A stretch of DNA of 64,000 bases from Candidatus Omnitrophica bacterium UBA6210 (GTDB lineage: Bacteria; Omnitrophota; Gorgyraeia; Velamenicoccales; Velamenicoccaceae): positions 567,479 to 631,478 of the forward strand of contig DISM01000004.1 in the NCBI GenBank assembly GCA_002421805.1. The letters run 5' to 3'. The position numbers were made by a program, and so were the translations under genes. Of the stretch, positions 12,101 to 27,100 are shown piece by piece (the stretch's first letter is position 1; each line of letters begins with the position of its first letter). The notes below the pieces were generated by a model that did no database searches, was not told the DNA's origin, and saw nothing but the letters and a program-made list of their open reading frames with translations.

Positions 12101-15100
12101 AGGATATCCGTCAACGGGCCGGCGGCTGTCATAATAAATACTTTCCAATTCCGCTGGCCGTTGGTCTTGGCCAGAATCATGGGCTTTATGTCCATGGTCA
12201 GATATTTCTCAACGGGCGAAAGAATAAGCCGGAAGAATGCCGGCAGGACAGAAAGATCCTTGTGGAATCTGGCGGCCCTGGGACCGACAGGCGCAAACGC
12301 AGAGGACTGTTTGGCCTCAAATATCTGTATTTCCTTGACGGGGACCCCCGCAAGAAGTCCGGCGATGAAATGCGCACATTCGTGAGGCAAGCAATAAATG
12401 AACATAAACGCTTTAAAGAATAAAACCGTGACGGACAAGGCCAGTGCCAGAGGAACGCCGAGACCCCAAGCCAAAACCCTCTTGACACCTCTGCCGACAG
12501 GAGCCCTTCCGGTTTCGCCGGTGGCGGCATTTTCCAAACCACCAAAGACAATCTTTTGTATTTCCCTGGCACGCGCTTCTGCATCCTTATTCCTGACGCG
12601 GGCCGGGGAACTCTGCGCCGGCGCCGCGGGCACGATCTGGAATTCTTCGAGGTGGCGCGCGAGGATAAACGCTTCCTGGTCCGGAGGGGTGTATTCGTGG
12701 ATACCGCGCCCAGGGTCTGCCGCGGCCGTCACCAAAGCCAGGGCCGCGATATTCCTGGTCTTCAAAACTTCGGCAATATCATGCGTCATGGCGGCGATCT
12801 CGTTGTCCTCGCGCCTCTCATCGATCGAAGAATAATAATCGAATTCAATGCTGACCGCGGCCCGGAGACCGGACGGCAGGCGCGCAAGCATCGTCTTGTC
12901 CAAGACCCGTCGGCCGAAGTGGTCTTCGGGATAAGAAGCCGGGATCTCCGGCGGGATCCACCAGGCCGAGAACACAGACCCCTTGCGCACCAGATAGCTC
13001 ACCCAGTTGTTGATCCCCAGCCTTCCCCGGTAAGGCCAGTTGTCCGGATGCTCGTCGAAACTGAAAAGCCCGTAAGGCTTTTCAAGGACCCCTCGCTGTT
13101 CAAGGGCGTCAAACCAACCCGCGACCTGGTCGTGCGTCAGGGCGATAAATACGGGAACTCTCAGCAACAACGAGAATGCCTCGACCGTCCCGCGCTCTTT
13201 TAATTCCCGAAGCAAAGCTTGCGCGCCGGCAAAAACAGCGGGGCCGGGCGTTGCCGCTCGATCTCTTGATGGAGAACTGACGCTCTCCCAGAAATCCCCT
13301 GTGTCGAGCCGCTGGCGGGCCATATCTGTCTTGACAGAAGCGACGTCACCGGCAGACATCACACAGGATGCCTGGTTCATCACGCCGTTGAAGAACATCA
13401 CATCGTCCACCCGCTGGTGGGCGAGCACCTTCACATACAGGTAACCAAAAAAGCCCTTATCTCTCGGCAAAAGGACCACAAAACCCCTCATCTTGAGCAT
13501 GGCGGCAACCTTCTTGTCCTGGCCGGGCTTGGCCTTGACCAGGAGCCATCGCGCGCCGTTCGCCTGAGAATTCTGGTCCTGCGCGGAATTCTGCGCCGCA
13601 GACGACGTCGTCATTTCACCGAATGGAACAACAGCATGCGAAACAAAATCTGGAGTTAATGTCCTGACGGTTCCGTCCCCGTCCGAAACTTCCAGACCTA
13701 AATAATCGATGATTCCGGCATCATGGGCCCTCCCGGCATGCCCGATGGTCGTGCCGTTGGACAACTCGATAAACAACCGATCTTTGTTTTCGTCATACCC
13801 TGCGCCGTTGGCCGGCCGATAGACGCCGACAACAAGCTCTCCCTTGACAAGCGCGGCGATCGCTACCGGGATAACCTCTTTGATCTTCCTGTGGTATTCC
13901 CGCCGCAGGACGTCTGCGGCGATCTTGCGGAAATAGTCACGCTCTTCAACGCCCAGAGACAAGCCATAAACCGCATATCCGTGTTTCTTGAGAACGCCCC
14001 AATAATACAGGTCCTCGGAGCTGGGAGAAACCGCATAAGAAACGGGGAATTCCTGTTCTCTCTCCAAAGGCTTGCCAAAAGCGGAGGTATATCTTAAATA
14101 ATGCCTGCGGGAATGCGTGTGGATATCGGCCACGGGCACGAGCGCGGCCCCATCCAGGCCCCTGTCTTTGATCCACGCCTGAAGCCTGTCGGCAAACATC
14201 GCCCGGAGCCACAGGTAGCGCTCGATATAATTCAGGCGGCCGTCGGCCTCAAGTTGTTTTTCGGGCAGGGCGAACAACTTTGTCACCTCGCCTGCAGCCA
14301 CGATCAAGCCGTGCATCTCCGTCGCGCTGTTCACCGTTGCGGCGGCATACCTCTCAATATCTTCCAGGGTCTCTTCTGTGATCCGGATCGTTCTGAGCGC
14401 CGCCGGGGCCTGCGCAGGGCTTGAGAGATCGTCCGCAGCAGCCGGACGGTCCGCAACGACCTCTACCTCGACGTCGAAGCGCTCGCGCATCTCCTGCGCG
14501 ATGACCTGGGCGGTCTTATGCCCGGTCTCTGCGGAAACGACATACTCCTTGTAGGCCTCTTCATCGAGAACGATGCTTTCATCGGCCATATACCATGTCA
14601 CCCCCACGGCCGACAGGATGAAGAACCGGCGGCCGCGGGACGAATAAAGGTCCGTGTCGCTGGGCAAGAAGCGCATCAATACGCCGTAGCGGTCCGGCGG
14701 ATGCGTGTGACCGACAAAATCGAAGCCGCCATCGAAGGTCTGCGTAGCAACGGACTCTTCTTCTTTCCTGAATATATAGGTAAACGTGCCCGGCCTTCTG
14801 CCGATGGAAATCTCGTTGCGGCAGCCGACAAGCAAGGCCCTGAGATCCCTATGCTCCAACAGGTCTTTTTCCAGTGTCACGACGGCCTCGCGGCCGATCT
14901 TGGCCTTTGCGACAAATGCGGCCAGCGTCTCCTGCGGCGTCTTGGGGCCCGGCCCGAGGAATTCCCGGAGGCGTCCCGCCGCCCGCCGCCAACCGCCCAA
15001 GGCGGGAGATGAAACAGGACCGTCCTGATGGGGCCGCGGCGGCTGTGGGCACGCCAAGAAAACAGGCAGGCGGCCCGACGCTTTGGCCTGACAAACATAC

Positions 15101-18100
15101 TGCCAGAACTCATCCCACCTATAAGCAAGGAGCTGTGGGCGATGCCCGTCTTCAAAAATAAACGGGATCTTCGCCAGGATCAACAAAGCCAGGCCCAACG
15201 GCTGGTAGATGGCCGTCCAATCCATGAAAGATTCCGGGGCGGCATCCACCTGACCCAGGGCCCTCCCGGAGATCAACTGCTTTCGATAGACAATACAATT
15301 GGCCGCGTAGATCTCGAAAGAATGCTCTCCGACCTCAAGCGCAAGATGATCGTCATAAATTCCCAGGGCTACGGAAACAAAGAATTCCAGGGGCCTCTCG
15401 CTGAAACCGCAGAAGTTCTCCGGAAACAGAACAAGCAGGGCCTCCCGCACTGTCCGCAGGAAATCGTAAGCAGCAGCGTCCGGATGCAACACCATCTTGT
15501 TGTCGCCGAAGATCTCCGCCACCTGGCCCTGGGCAGAAGACGTCCAGACCGCCGTCATCTTGCGTTCCTTGCCGCCAAGCCGCAGGAAATTCCTGGAAAA
15601 ATCCATATCGACGTAATAATCGTAATAAACGGCGGGCGATGATACGAGCTGCTCTAGTATCTCTTCGGGCCGGGTCAAGACTCTTGCCGGGACATCCCGC
15701 CGGCCACGGCGCGCCTCAGGTCCCAGTCTGTCCTCAAGGTTCCTGATCACCTTATCGGGCACCAGGCTCGTATCCATAAAGGAAAAGTCCGGCCGGATCC
15801 CCTCAAACAATCTGGCATGCACCTCAAAGGAAGAACGCACCATCTCCACGACGGAGACGCGCAGGGACGCGGCATCCTCATGATAAGCCGGGATGGTCAC
15901 GCCGATTTCTTCGAGGTGCGCCAAAAGCTCCTGCTTGCCGCGGCTGCGCCATCCCTCGTGGTAATTCAGGGCCGCAGCCAACAGATAAATGTTATTTTTG
16001 GCGAAATACTCGAACAACGCCTTTTTACCCATCAGCTGTTCCGGATGGCGATACAGCCAAGCGATCATGGAACGCAGGATCTTCAGGCGCACATAGGCGG
16101 ACGACAACCCCCGCTGAACGCTCTCAAGGTCCGTCGGTTTGGGCATCTCGACCGATCCGTAAATCACCAAGTTATCCTCGGCGCGGCGGTTGGCTGTCGA
16201 ATTGAAACGGACAAAATCCTGCCAGCAATCCTCCGGCAGGATGACGAAGGAAACAAGCTTGCCTGTTCGGCAAGTCTCATCCACCTGCCGGGTCGCGGGA
16301 TCATAGGTAAAATCCCTGCCCTTGAGAACGCGATAGGCCGCAGCAAGGTCGCGCACGATGAGAAGATTGTCGTAATCCGAATAATTCGTCTCTTCCATCA
16401 CGGAAGAGCCATAAGCGACGACAGCGACAAGATTATCACCGAGATTCTTCCTGAGCCACGCGACATACCCGAAGCGCCGCTTCTGCGCCTCCGACAGGCC
16501 ATCGAACATCCTGACGGTATTCTCGCGGCCGCAGGCCGAAGGCGTGCGGCGCAGGTAATCCACCAGCCTCATCTTGATAAAGATCAAAAGGTCGCGGACG
16601 TCGGGCATCCTGTCGATGAGCCCGTATTCCATCTCCCAGGCTTCCTCGGGCGCGATCAACCCTGCCATCAGCATGATGCGGGTCAGGCGGTTGTAGGTAT
16701 AGATCTTGTTCGTGAGCGTTTCGCGGTCGCCCCGGTTATGGGTAATGAAAGAATCCAGGGTCGCGATCTTGGCGGTCAATTCCGTCTGGACCTGTAGGAG
16801 ATACGCCAGGACCATCTCCTGTGTCGTCATCGAAGCGCCGCCGTGGAGCCCCTCCAGCCTTTCCGGCCCCACAGCCAGACTTAAGGAATGATAAAATGTC
16901 GGCAGGTAACATCCCAGGCCGGCGATCTCGTTGAGCGTCCAGAGATAGAGGATCTCACCGGCAGAAAGCGAATCGCTGCGATACAAGGCGTCGACAACGC
17001 CGGCGGACACGGAGCGGCCGACCACCAGATACTGGTAGCACTTGGATTCTTCGCCCAGATGGTCCGGCGCATTGAGATTCTGGCCCCAGGCCACGAGATC
17101 GAAGTCGGCGTCTGCAAAAGAAGCCTGGATGAGTTTCTTTTCCAGGCGGTGACGCATGAAATCTTCCTCGGCCAGGAGGCGCAGGCGGGGTTTGGAAGGA
17201 CTGCCCAAAAGATAGGCGAGGGTCACGGCAGGATCGGCACCATGGAGGGCGACAAGATAAATATCTCCGTCGGAGATGCCGAAGAAGATATCTTCTTCTT
17301 TGTCGGGAGGGCTCATCAAAAGCTTTCCTGAAACGATAAGGGCCTTTAGCCTTTGCGTCTGGGCCTCGTCGGATTTGATCTCGTAATAATGAAGGAGTTC
17401 CGCAAGCCAATCCGGCGTCTCTGCGGGACGGACAGCGCGGTATCCCGCAAATCCCGTCGATCTCAGTTCCGCGAAACGCTCGGCGCAGGCGGCTTCAGTC
17501 CGGCCCGGTCGCGGCCTGCCGAACGGCAAATCCCCGCGCTGTGCAGGCGATGAAAGATCGGGAACAATCGTATACTTGATCATATTCAAGCCGACGGTCT
17601 CGGCAGAAACCAATGCCGGCCTCTTGCGGGCGAATGTGTAATAAAAATCCCGGCTGTTGTTGACGGGCGTAATCACAAACTCAACAAAACCCGCTCTCCC
17701 CAGGCGGTCCAGGACCCGCTCCAAGAGTGTCGAACCCAGGGACGCTTTCTTAACAGCAACGACCAATCTCGAAAGCATTCTCAATCTCTTTTCAAAAACC
17801 GCATAACCGATAAACCCGCCGTCTTTTTCCAGCAGGAAGAAGAGGTTTTCCTCGTCCCGAACAACCGCTTCCATCTCCGCCTTCTTCCATCTCCAGGAAC
17901 CAGGCATATTCCTGTATTCCAAGAGATAGACCTGATCCAATATCTCCTGTGATTTCAACAGGTTTTGCGCCTCTTCCGGGCCGATCATTCTCGCAGCGGC
18001 AGAGGACGAAGACCTGTTTTCATCAACATCGCCCTCATTCATCGCTTGAGGATCGGCAGCAGGCGACACATGACAAGGCGAAAAGATGATCCCATCTGCA

Positions 18101-21100
18101 GGAGAAAGAGCCTGGCGTCCTGCAGCCTTATTAGCGGTTGCCATAAACGCAGGGTCATAAACCAGGGATTGCATCACGTTGTGGATCCTGCGGATATCCC
18201 GGTCATTGCCATCCTGGGCAATCAGGCGCCCTATCCACCCCAGGGCGATCATGGGATCAAAGACAAGCCGCTGGCCCCTCTTGTGGTTCCTCGAGGTATC
18301 GATGCGGGCATCGATGTTATCGGCAATGAGAAGCATAAGCCAGAGAGCGCGATAATAAGAAGAGACCCACCTCCACTTGATCGCATCCGTGCGGTTATGC
18401 CACAGGATGACTTCCCTTTCGCCGGTCACCATGGTCATATCGAACTCTTGCTCCAGCGTATCAATGGAATAGCGGGAATGCAGGCGGCCGCGCAAGGCGT
18501 CCTCGGGCGTCCAGATGCGGCCTTCCACGAACAGATCGCGGATCCTCGGATCGTTCTTGCCGATATCGTGGCCCAGGGCAAGATATTTCAGAAGACAAAG
18601 ATCGCGGCCTTTAAGCCCAAAAGCCCTGCCGATCGATTCCGTTAATACGACGACGTTCTCCACATGGCCCTGGCTCTGCGGTAAATTCAAGGAAGCGATA
18701 CGTTCCGTATCCAGACCGACGAGGGAACGGACTGCCGGCGAAGAAATAGAATCCGGCTCTTGTACGGATGCCTTCATTGCCTTAGGCAAAGAAGGCATCT
18801 TGCGCAAGGCCTTCAGCATATGAGCCGCATCGCTCTCGGGATCAAAAATCCACATCGGCCCGGCCAGAGACAAAAGATTCATCATTGCAAACATGGCCGC
18901 GGGATGCACAAAAGCCTGCTCCAGAATTCCGGACGCGGCCTCGGGGCCATCAGCCCCAAAAACAAAGATCGCGGCTGACACCGCAGCAGTAAACAAACTC
19001 GCTATGGGACCGCCGGCGAAAAATATCAAAGAAGAACGCGGCGCAAGAGCCTTGTCATAACTTTTGAGCTCATCCCTGTTCACGGCGCCGATAAGCAGGT
19101 CGATGCGGACATCGCGGACAGGAATATGGGCGATACGGGCAGCGGCGGCGTGGCCTGATTCGTGGATCGCCAGACACGCGATCACGGAAACGGCGGCAAG
19201 GGCTCCTTCGGGCCCAAAAAGCAACGGCGTGCCGGCCGCAATGCCGAGCGTCAAAGCAGAAACCCAGAGACGCCCGATCTTTACATAGAGCGGTTCTTCC
19301 CATAACGGCCTCAAGAACCAGATGACAGCCGCGATGGCGCAAAAAGCAACGTAGAAACCTCCCGTATCCATGGTGGCCGCGCCGAATAACAACGCCCTGG
19401 CGATGACCCAGGCATTGACACCCAAAGCGGCCGAAACCGCCGCCGTCCCGACAAAGAGGCGGTCGGAATACCTTGTGGCGGCCGACTGATGCATAGACGG
19501 GCGCTCTTGCGAAACAACAGTCCGACACAGAGGTGCGGCCGGAGAAGAAATCCCCTCTCCATTTTCATCGGATCCGGAGTAACGCAATCCCGGTTCTAAG
19601 AATCTGAGCGCCTCATCGGCAGAATTCACGATCTGCAGGAGCTCGGCGTCTTCTTCTTTGATCAGCGGCGCGCCGGGATAAGACAACGCCTGATGGATGA
19701 ATGTCTCTTTGATCCGTTCCCAGAAATCCCTGCCAACCAGCACCAGCGGCCGCCGCGGTATCTTGTGTGTCTGCATGAGGGCCACGATGTCGAAAAGGCG
19801 GTTCATGGTCCCCAGGCCGCCGGGCACAAAAACAAAATCCCTGGAATTCTCGGCGAGAACCACATGGTGGTTGGAAATATGGCGGCTCAAGATCACATTC
19901 TCTTCTTTTGGCATAAAACCTTTGATGTCGATGTATAGTGTCGCCTGCAGGAGGTCGTAATGCGGTCTGGCGCCTTTGGCCAGCCGCCTGGCCAAAAGCG
20001 AACTGCCGGAACCGATGCGCACAGGAACGCCCTGATGTGTGATCTGCCAGGCAAGCTCTTGTGCAATGGCCAATTCTTTTTCGCTTGCGGCCTGCGGATG
20101 GCCGATAAAGGTCACACTGGGCAACCAGCCGGACAACTTCTTTATTGATGCGGCGATCTCGGCGTTGGCATCCCTTGTGCGCTTAGGATTCACATGATAC
20201 GGCGCCATGGCGTGCCGTTTGATATGCGCCAGCGCCACACGGGGCGTATTCGTCACAAACGGCATAAAAGGAACCTGCGACATGAGGCCGTAGTCTTCCC
20301 AGCTCTGCTGGAACGCTCCCATGATCGGCTTCCAATAAGAAGAACCAATAAGGACAAGAGAGCCGTTCCTGGCCCAAACCTCAAAAAACTCATCCAGCGT
20401 CCCGAAGCCGCCCGGGAATACGCCGATACCGATGCTGTTATTGAAAAGCCCCATCTTGCGCGTCACAAAATGGCAGAATTCATGGCATTCTTCCACATAG
20501 GGCGAGGTCTTCTGCTCAAAATGGATCTTACGCGGATCAAAATAGATACGAATGCCTTGCGTCCTGTTCCACCGGGAAACAATGTCTCCTGCCGATGCCC
20601 TTGTCTCAAGATATCCTCTTAACGGCTCTTCCATCATCGATGGTCCCGCGCCCGTGCGCAAAGACAACCTGGCGTTATAGACTTCTGTGCCAAACTCATA
20701 AGCCTCCTGGCACATCGCGTCGTCTCTGGGGATACGCGCGCTGCCGAAGACGATGACCGCCGCAGGCCACAGGCTGTGAATACGGTCGATCAGCAAACGC
20801 TCTTTCTGTAATTCCCTCACCAGGATATCCGGAGGCATGGAAAAATATTTCTGCCGGGCAGGGCTTGAACGCGCGAGGGCGGGCGAAGACTTCCCGAAAG
20901 GCTCAAGCTGCCGCATCAGCTCCTCGGCCCTGTCCCTGGACCTCCCCAGATCATGCTGCCGGACCTGGCGCAGCATGGCATAATACATCTGCGGTAGGAA
21001 CTTGGGATGCTCTTCTAAGGCCAGCGCCATCTCTTTAAAGAAAGCGCGGAATGGCCGCGGCGCCGAGAACATCTGCGGCTGTTCATCGGATTTGCTGTAA

Positions 21101-24100
21101 AGATCCCACAGGCCGGCCAGGCGGCGCGCCTTCTGGTTTCCAATCTCATGACTGATAAAGATCTGGGTCGTCAGGGCCGCCGTCGCCTGGAAGATCAACA
21201 CCTCCCAGAAGAACGGCCGGCCGGAAGACAAGACGTTCATGTAAAGGACATTGGCAAGATTGTCCTGGCCGCTGACGACCGACGGCAGGTCGTCGCTGTA
21301 AAGGAAGAGCTCGTTAAAAAGTTTGCGGGGCACGGAGTAGTCCAGGATGATGGTCACGTTGTTGTTCCGTGACACCCGCATGACCTCAAGGAAAGGATCG
21401 TGATTGCCGAACTCAAAGAGGTTGTAATCATGGGCGTCTGCCAGCCGCGCGATCTCGTCACGGACGCTCTTGTCCTTGCGGCCGCACATGATGAAAAATG
21501 TCGTGTCTTTACGGCGATAGGATGCGTCTTGGCTGCGGGCGCGTTCGAAAATACCGAAATACCTCCCGACGCTTTGGCCCTGATGGACGTAGAGGAAGCC
21601 CCATTCAGAGGCGACCGTCCTTTCCAGGTCTTTCTGACCAAGGGTGGTATCCAAGACCTGCCAAGCCGTGAATTTCTGTATGATCCTGCGGCGCTCCTGA
21701 CGGATACGCTCGCTGATACGCGGATACTTCTTCGAATAGATATCCTTGGAAACGGGCGAGACCGGCGCGGCTCCTGCCTCATCGGGGCCGAACCCCAAAT
21801 GTGCCTCGCCATGCTCCAGAGGTTTCTGGATAAGGCTTTCAAAGCCCAGTTCGTAAACATAAAGCTGCGCCCTGGCCTTGCCGCCATAACGCGTCAAGTC
21901 GTATCCGTGTATTTCTTTTTCCGTCCCGCCCAAGGCATAGACGACAGAAACGTCGTTCTCTCCAACGATGCCGTCCTGGATATCGGACCATGCATTATCA
22001 AGATAAGGGCTGCCGGGGCGCCTGCCCTCTCCGTAGACGCGGCGGCCGCTGCCGGAGGCATTGATCACCTCCACCCCATCGATCTGTTGGCGCTTCAGCT
22101 CCGGATTGAGCCCTTTAATGATCTTCGTCTCGACAGCCAAGAGGAAATCGTCTGCCTGATGGAAGATCAAGCGGACCTTTTTGTCCGGGAATGCCGTCGC
22201 AAAGATCTGCGCGGCATTGGCAACAAAAACCACATCGCCCAATCCCGCCATTCTTGCGTGCAGGATCACGTTGATCGCACCGAAATCGTCCGGCAGGGCC
22301 AAAAGATGGGGCGCATGATACTGGATATGCCTCAAGGCGTCTCTCAGATCCCAGCCCAAATCTCGCTGCACAGCCCGAAAGATGTTTATTGTCCCATCGT
22401 CTCCTGCGCCCGGCAGGAACAATCTCAGCGTCCTGTCTTCCACTTGCGCGCGATAAGATTCACCGGAGGCAACCACGGCAATCCGGTTGATATTTTTTAT
22501 ATCCGCATGATGCAGGATCACATTGACGGCCCTTAACGTCTCATACGACGGCAAAAGGACCCTGGCTGCCTTGTCGATATCAAGATCAGTCCGGCCCGTC
22601 ACGTCTACGGTGATTTCCGGCCGCCTGAGGGCAGGCATTGCCGGCGAAGACAGGGCCGCATCGTTCTGCGAAATACCAAAGGCCTTATAAAGAGCACGGA
22701 TATCCTTATCTTCGGCTGTCGTGGACAGTTCGTAATCTGTTGCTGCGGCCTCCAGGAGCTCTTTGATAAACGCATCCCGCTGGTCTTCCGGTATCTGTTT
22801 ACCGAAGGTTATTTTCCTGGAAAGGTATTGGGCTAAAACACGCAGGAGATTCTTGTGGTCGTTGCGGCGCAGGACAGGAATGAGCGTGCCGAAATGCCTG
22901 ACTTTCAGGACAAACAGGATGCTGTCGCAGGCGCGGAAAGCAGGGGAACGTTCGGAAATAAAGACGGTCTTATAGAGGCGGGCGTGCCAGTAGCGGGACA
23001 TCTGGGGCCTTCCTTCATCGGAAGAGGAAGCCCCGCCCCTTCCGGGCTGGGGCCTTCCTTCATCGGAAGAGGAAGCCCCGCCCTCTCTGGGCTGAGGATG
23101 CTCAGGCGAGCCGCGCAGCATCTGATGATCTTTTGACCAGTTCAAAAAGACCTTTTCAAATACCGCATCTGCATCCTTATAACCCTTGGCCTGTCCTGAG
23201 CAAACCGCAAGCCAAAGAGACTGATAAGCGATCATAAAATGGTTCGTGAAACGGCCTTCCCGGACGATCTCGGCGAGGTAGCCGATATTCTCTGATGCTT
23301 TTTGTTGCTGCGGGATCGTCGTCGCTTCTTTTCCTGCGGCAGCGGCCTTGGCGCGCCGGATGACAATATCGCCGAGGATCTCCTGTGTGCGCACAATAAT
23401 GTTCCTGGCGCCGACAAAATCGGGTTCCCATAAATACGGAAGATGGAGCAGCCGCGCCATATCATCGCGGGCCTGGGCCATATTGCCGGCAGCCACAGCG
23501 GCCCTGAGGCGGCTTGCGGCTCCAGCGACCTTTTCAAAACGGGCCTCGCCAAGTTCACGCAGGCGCAGACGCAACTGCTGGAGGTGTGCCATCTCTCCAT
23601 CGATGGCCGCAAGCCGCAGATCCATATAGCTCCTGGCCATGCCGACGGCTTCCCGGGCGGGTTTGAAGCGGCCCACCTGGATCAACTTTACAGCCAACTC
23701 AAGTTCCTGACGGGCCTGTTTCTTCTCTTCCACGCGCACGCCCTTCATGGACACCGCGATGGCGGCGAGGGTTGCCAACATCTCCGCAGAAGAAGGATCT
23801 CCTTCGAGTTCATGCTCGATATCGGCCAGGGCTTCGGCGTGTTCCCGGGTCTTCAGCGTCTCCGTCGCCAGGGACTCAAACACCTGGTCGAAAATACGGT
23901 GCCAGCGATACAAGGTGCGGCGCTCAGGCTTCTGCTCCAGCACGGCCGCGCCTTCCTTCTCAACGAACCTGCCCATCAAAACTGTCACCTTGCCGTCGCG
24001 GCCCTCTTCGATCTTCTGCCTGGACTTGACCCTCTCCAGCCGCTCAGCCAAAAGCCCGCGACGCTGTTGGGCGCAATCGTAGGCCAGCCCGGCCAGGATC

Positions 24101-27100
24101 CATGTCGCGGCCATCTCATTGCCCGCTTCGATGAATCTGATGATCTCTTCGGCCCGCGCAAGACCGGCGGAACGCAGCGAACGCTTGAGTGCGCCCAGGC
24201 GGCGGCCGACATCCCTTGCCTCGTAACGCTCATAAGCCAGTTCAAGCGTCTTGGAAAGCAGGCGCCGCACCTCCGTGTGTCTTGCCTGCGCCCTGGCCTC
24301 CGCCGGCAGGATGGTCTGGCGATAGACCGATGACTTGGCCGGCGAGCTGGACAAACCCATCTGTTTCAATTCATGAGAATATTCTCTCCTTAAACTTTCC
24401 CTGGCTGATTCGGGCAAGGCACGGAAGAAATCGGCGATCTCTTTTTCTTTTAACGTCAGCTCCCGGTGGATTTCTTCAACCGGTTCCCTGAAACGTTCAA
24501 ACGTCTCCGGCATCGCCCGGATCAACTCATCCAGATAAAGCAAGGGGTCATCTAACAGGCTCACAGGATCCAGGCCATGATTTGATAAAAATACGCTGAT
24601 AGCATAAGGATCGTTTTCATAAAGGCCTCTTAAGACCCCGGCCGCTTCTTTTCTGATCGTATGTTTTTCTTTGCTATAGACCAACAGCAGCCTTTCGTTC
24701 AATAGGCCCCTGAATTTTTCTGTATTCCCTGCCGGCGAGCTTTCGCCGCCCGTCGGATCCTGAACAGAACAAATAAATGAATATAACGCCTTATCCAGCT
24801 CTTGTTTGAAATCCTCTGGACGGCCCATAGAGCTGCCATCAAAACCGCCCAATAATTCCACATTCTTTCGATATACCTCTTTCTTTAAAACCGGCTCCAC
24901 CGCCCCCCAGGACGCCTCTTTCCACGAAGAAGCGTATCGCCTGGATATATCCTCCCTGACGGTCTTGTTCACAACAACGGCCCAGGATTTTAATTGGCTA
25001 AGGTTCTGTGCATATTGATCCTCACGTCCTTCCGAAGCCTCTGCCGCAGCGGGAATGCCCAGGGCCAAGATAGGACAAGGCAGGATATTCTCTTCCTGAA
25101 TCAACGCCGTGCCCAACTGCATGGCCATCTTGAACCACTTGACCGGCCTGTCCTTAACAGCCTCCTCGACATGAGGGATCGCCCAGGTCAGGGCGCCGGC
25201 AATAGGCACATTCTGCTCATCCAGGGCCTCAAGGAATTTCTGGACGTGTCTTTGGGTCCCGGGACGCGTCTCAAAACCGCTTTCCACCAGCTGGCCGCGA
25301 CGTGCCACCAACGGACGCAGGAACCTGTCTATCCTGGATGACCGCGCCGGAGAACTTGAAACAGGCACAAACCCAAGCGCGCCGTCTTTGTATGAGGTAT
25401 AACCCGGCATATCCTGGAAGGCGCCGTAGATCACATAATGGATGCCGGGGACAAGTTCGGCGTAGAATGAAACCGCAGAGATTAAGTCGGGTGAATGGCC
25501 GACAACGAGCTTGAATTCTTTTTCTGAATCCGGGAAATACCAGGACTTGACCTGTCCGAGGAATGCCCTGACATCATCTGCATCATACTCTTCGTCGAAG
25601 CGGTTCCAGAGAAGCTGGCGGACCAAGGGATCATAAATATTGCTTGGATCCAGGCCTTCCAGGTCCTGGCGAGACACGGCCATGCCGGTACGGCGTGACG
25701 GCGGGCCAGCGTGGACAGCGGCCAAGCCGTCGGCGACCATCATGACGGGGCTCAGCCGGATAAAATAGTTGTAGAGATCCCCAAAATACGAAGAGCCACA
25801 GAGTTGCCGTAACTTTTCCCTGAATTCCAGGCCCTGGGAAACAGCGCCCTTGTTGGCCTTGTCGGTCAAGGTGTCGTGATTGCCAGCCACATAGAAAACC
25901 CGGCCGGGATAGGCGCCGATCAAGTAGAAGATATGTTTCATGATGGCGACAGAGGAGTCCATCTCGGCGAGAAATGCCTGGCCGGCGGAAGGCTGGCGCA
26001 TCATATAAGAATCCGGATGCACGGCGTCACCGAGGATGGCCAGCACGGCCCGGCCTTCCCTGAGTTTCTTCTCGACCGATCCTGCGCCCAAAATCTGCGC
26101 GAGGTTGGCGTTATTGGCATGCAGGTCGCCGACCAGGATGATCTCCTGATCGTCCGGCAGCACGGCCACAGCGCCATGGTCTCTTCTCGACGTCTCCAGC
26201 ACTTCGATCGCAGCAAGGATCTTCTGCTCGAAATCGCCTGCGCGCCTGAGGGCCGCCGGCGAGCTGATATCCCTGTCCTGGCGCGCTACCGCGTGCGATC
26301 TCCCGGCCGGCGAGGAGGCCAATTCTTTTTCCGCCGCCTCCTGGATGGTACGCGCATAGACAAGTTTGTCTATTCTTGCGGCCTCCCGGGCCCTGCGGAT
26401 AAGCCATTGCGACTCCTCGATGATCTGATGCAGGGCTTTGCGCCTGTACCACCTCATAAAGCCTTGGCCGTCGGCGAGCATCTCGAGCATGGCGAGCTGT
26501 TCGGACGTCAATCCTTGCGTATCCTCAAACGTCAGGTCCTCGATGACCGCAGACCCCTTCCTGTATCCCCATTTTCTCATCCCTGTGATGGCGCCGGCGT
26601 CATCCCGCTTGAAGAACGTCAGGACCGCGCCTCTGTCGGAATACCCCTCCGACATCTCGTAATCGATATTGGCGATACCGCTATTCAGTGCAGGATACAA
26701 GACGATCCAGGGGAGCGCGGTCTTGTCGCCCTCAAACTTTTTGCGCTCATTATGGCCCCAGATGACAAAAAGGCTCGATTCCCTGTCGACAAAAACCTGG
26801 GCGATATGGCCGAGGATCTCATGACCCAGGCCTTCCAATCCTCCCCTGTCCACGAAATTCTTGACGGCAACGGCTTTGGCATGGGCATCGATATCGGAAT
26901 ACCAGCCGTTGATGATCGTAAAAGCCTCACCCAGCGCTTCCCACATCTTCCTGCGGAATACCATGGAATCCGGAAGGTCGGTCACATCCTGGAAGAAAGA
27001 ACGGATGTCCTCGGCCATCAACTCCAGCGCCGGCAAGCCGGACAGCCCCTTATACGCGACGGCAAACCCGCCTTTCTCGTAGTCGATGGGAACGATATTA

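Noticed and set aside
22999..23094. CRISPR array
   Set aside because: Only two 45-bp units directly abutting, with a hairpin and no spacers; the unit is coding and recurs 20 kb away.
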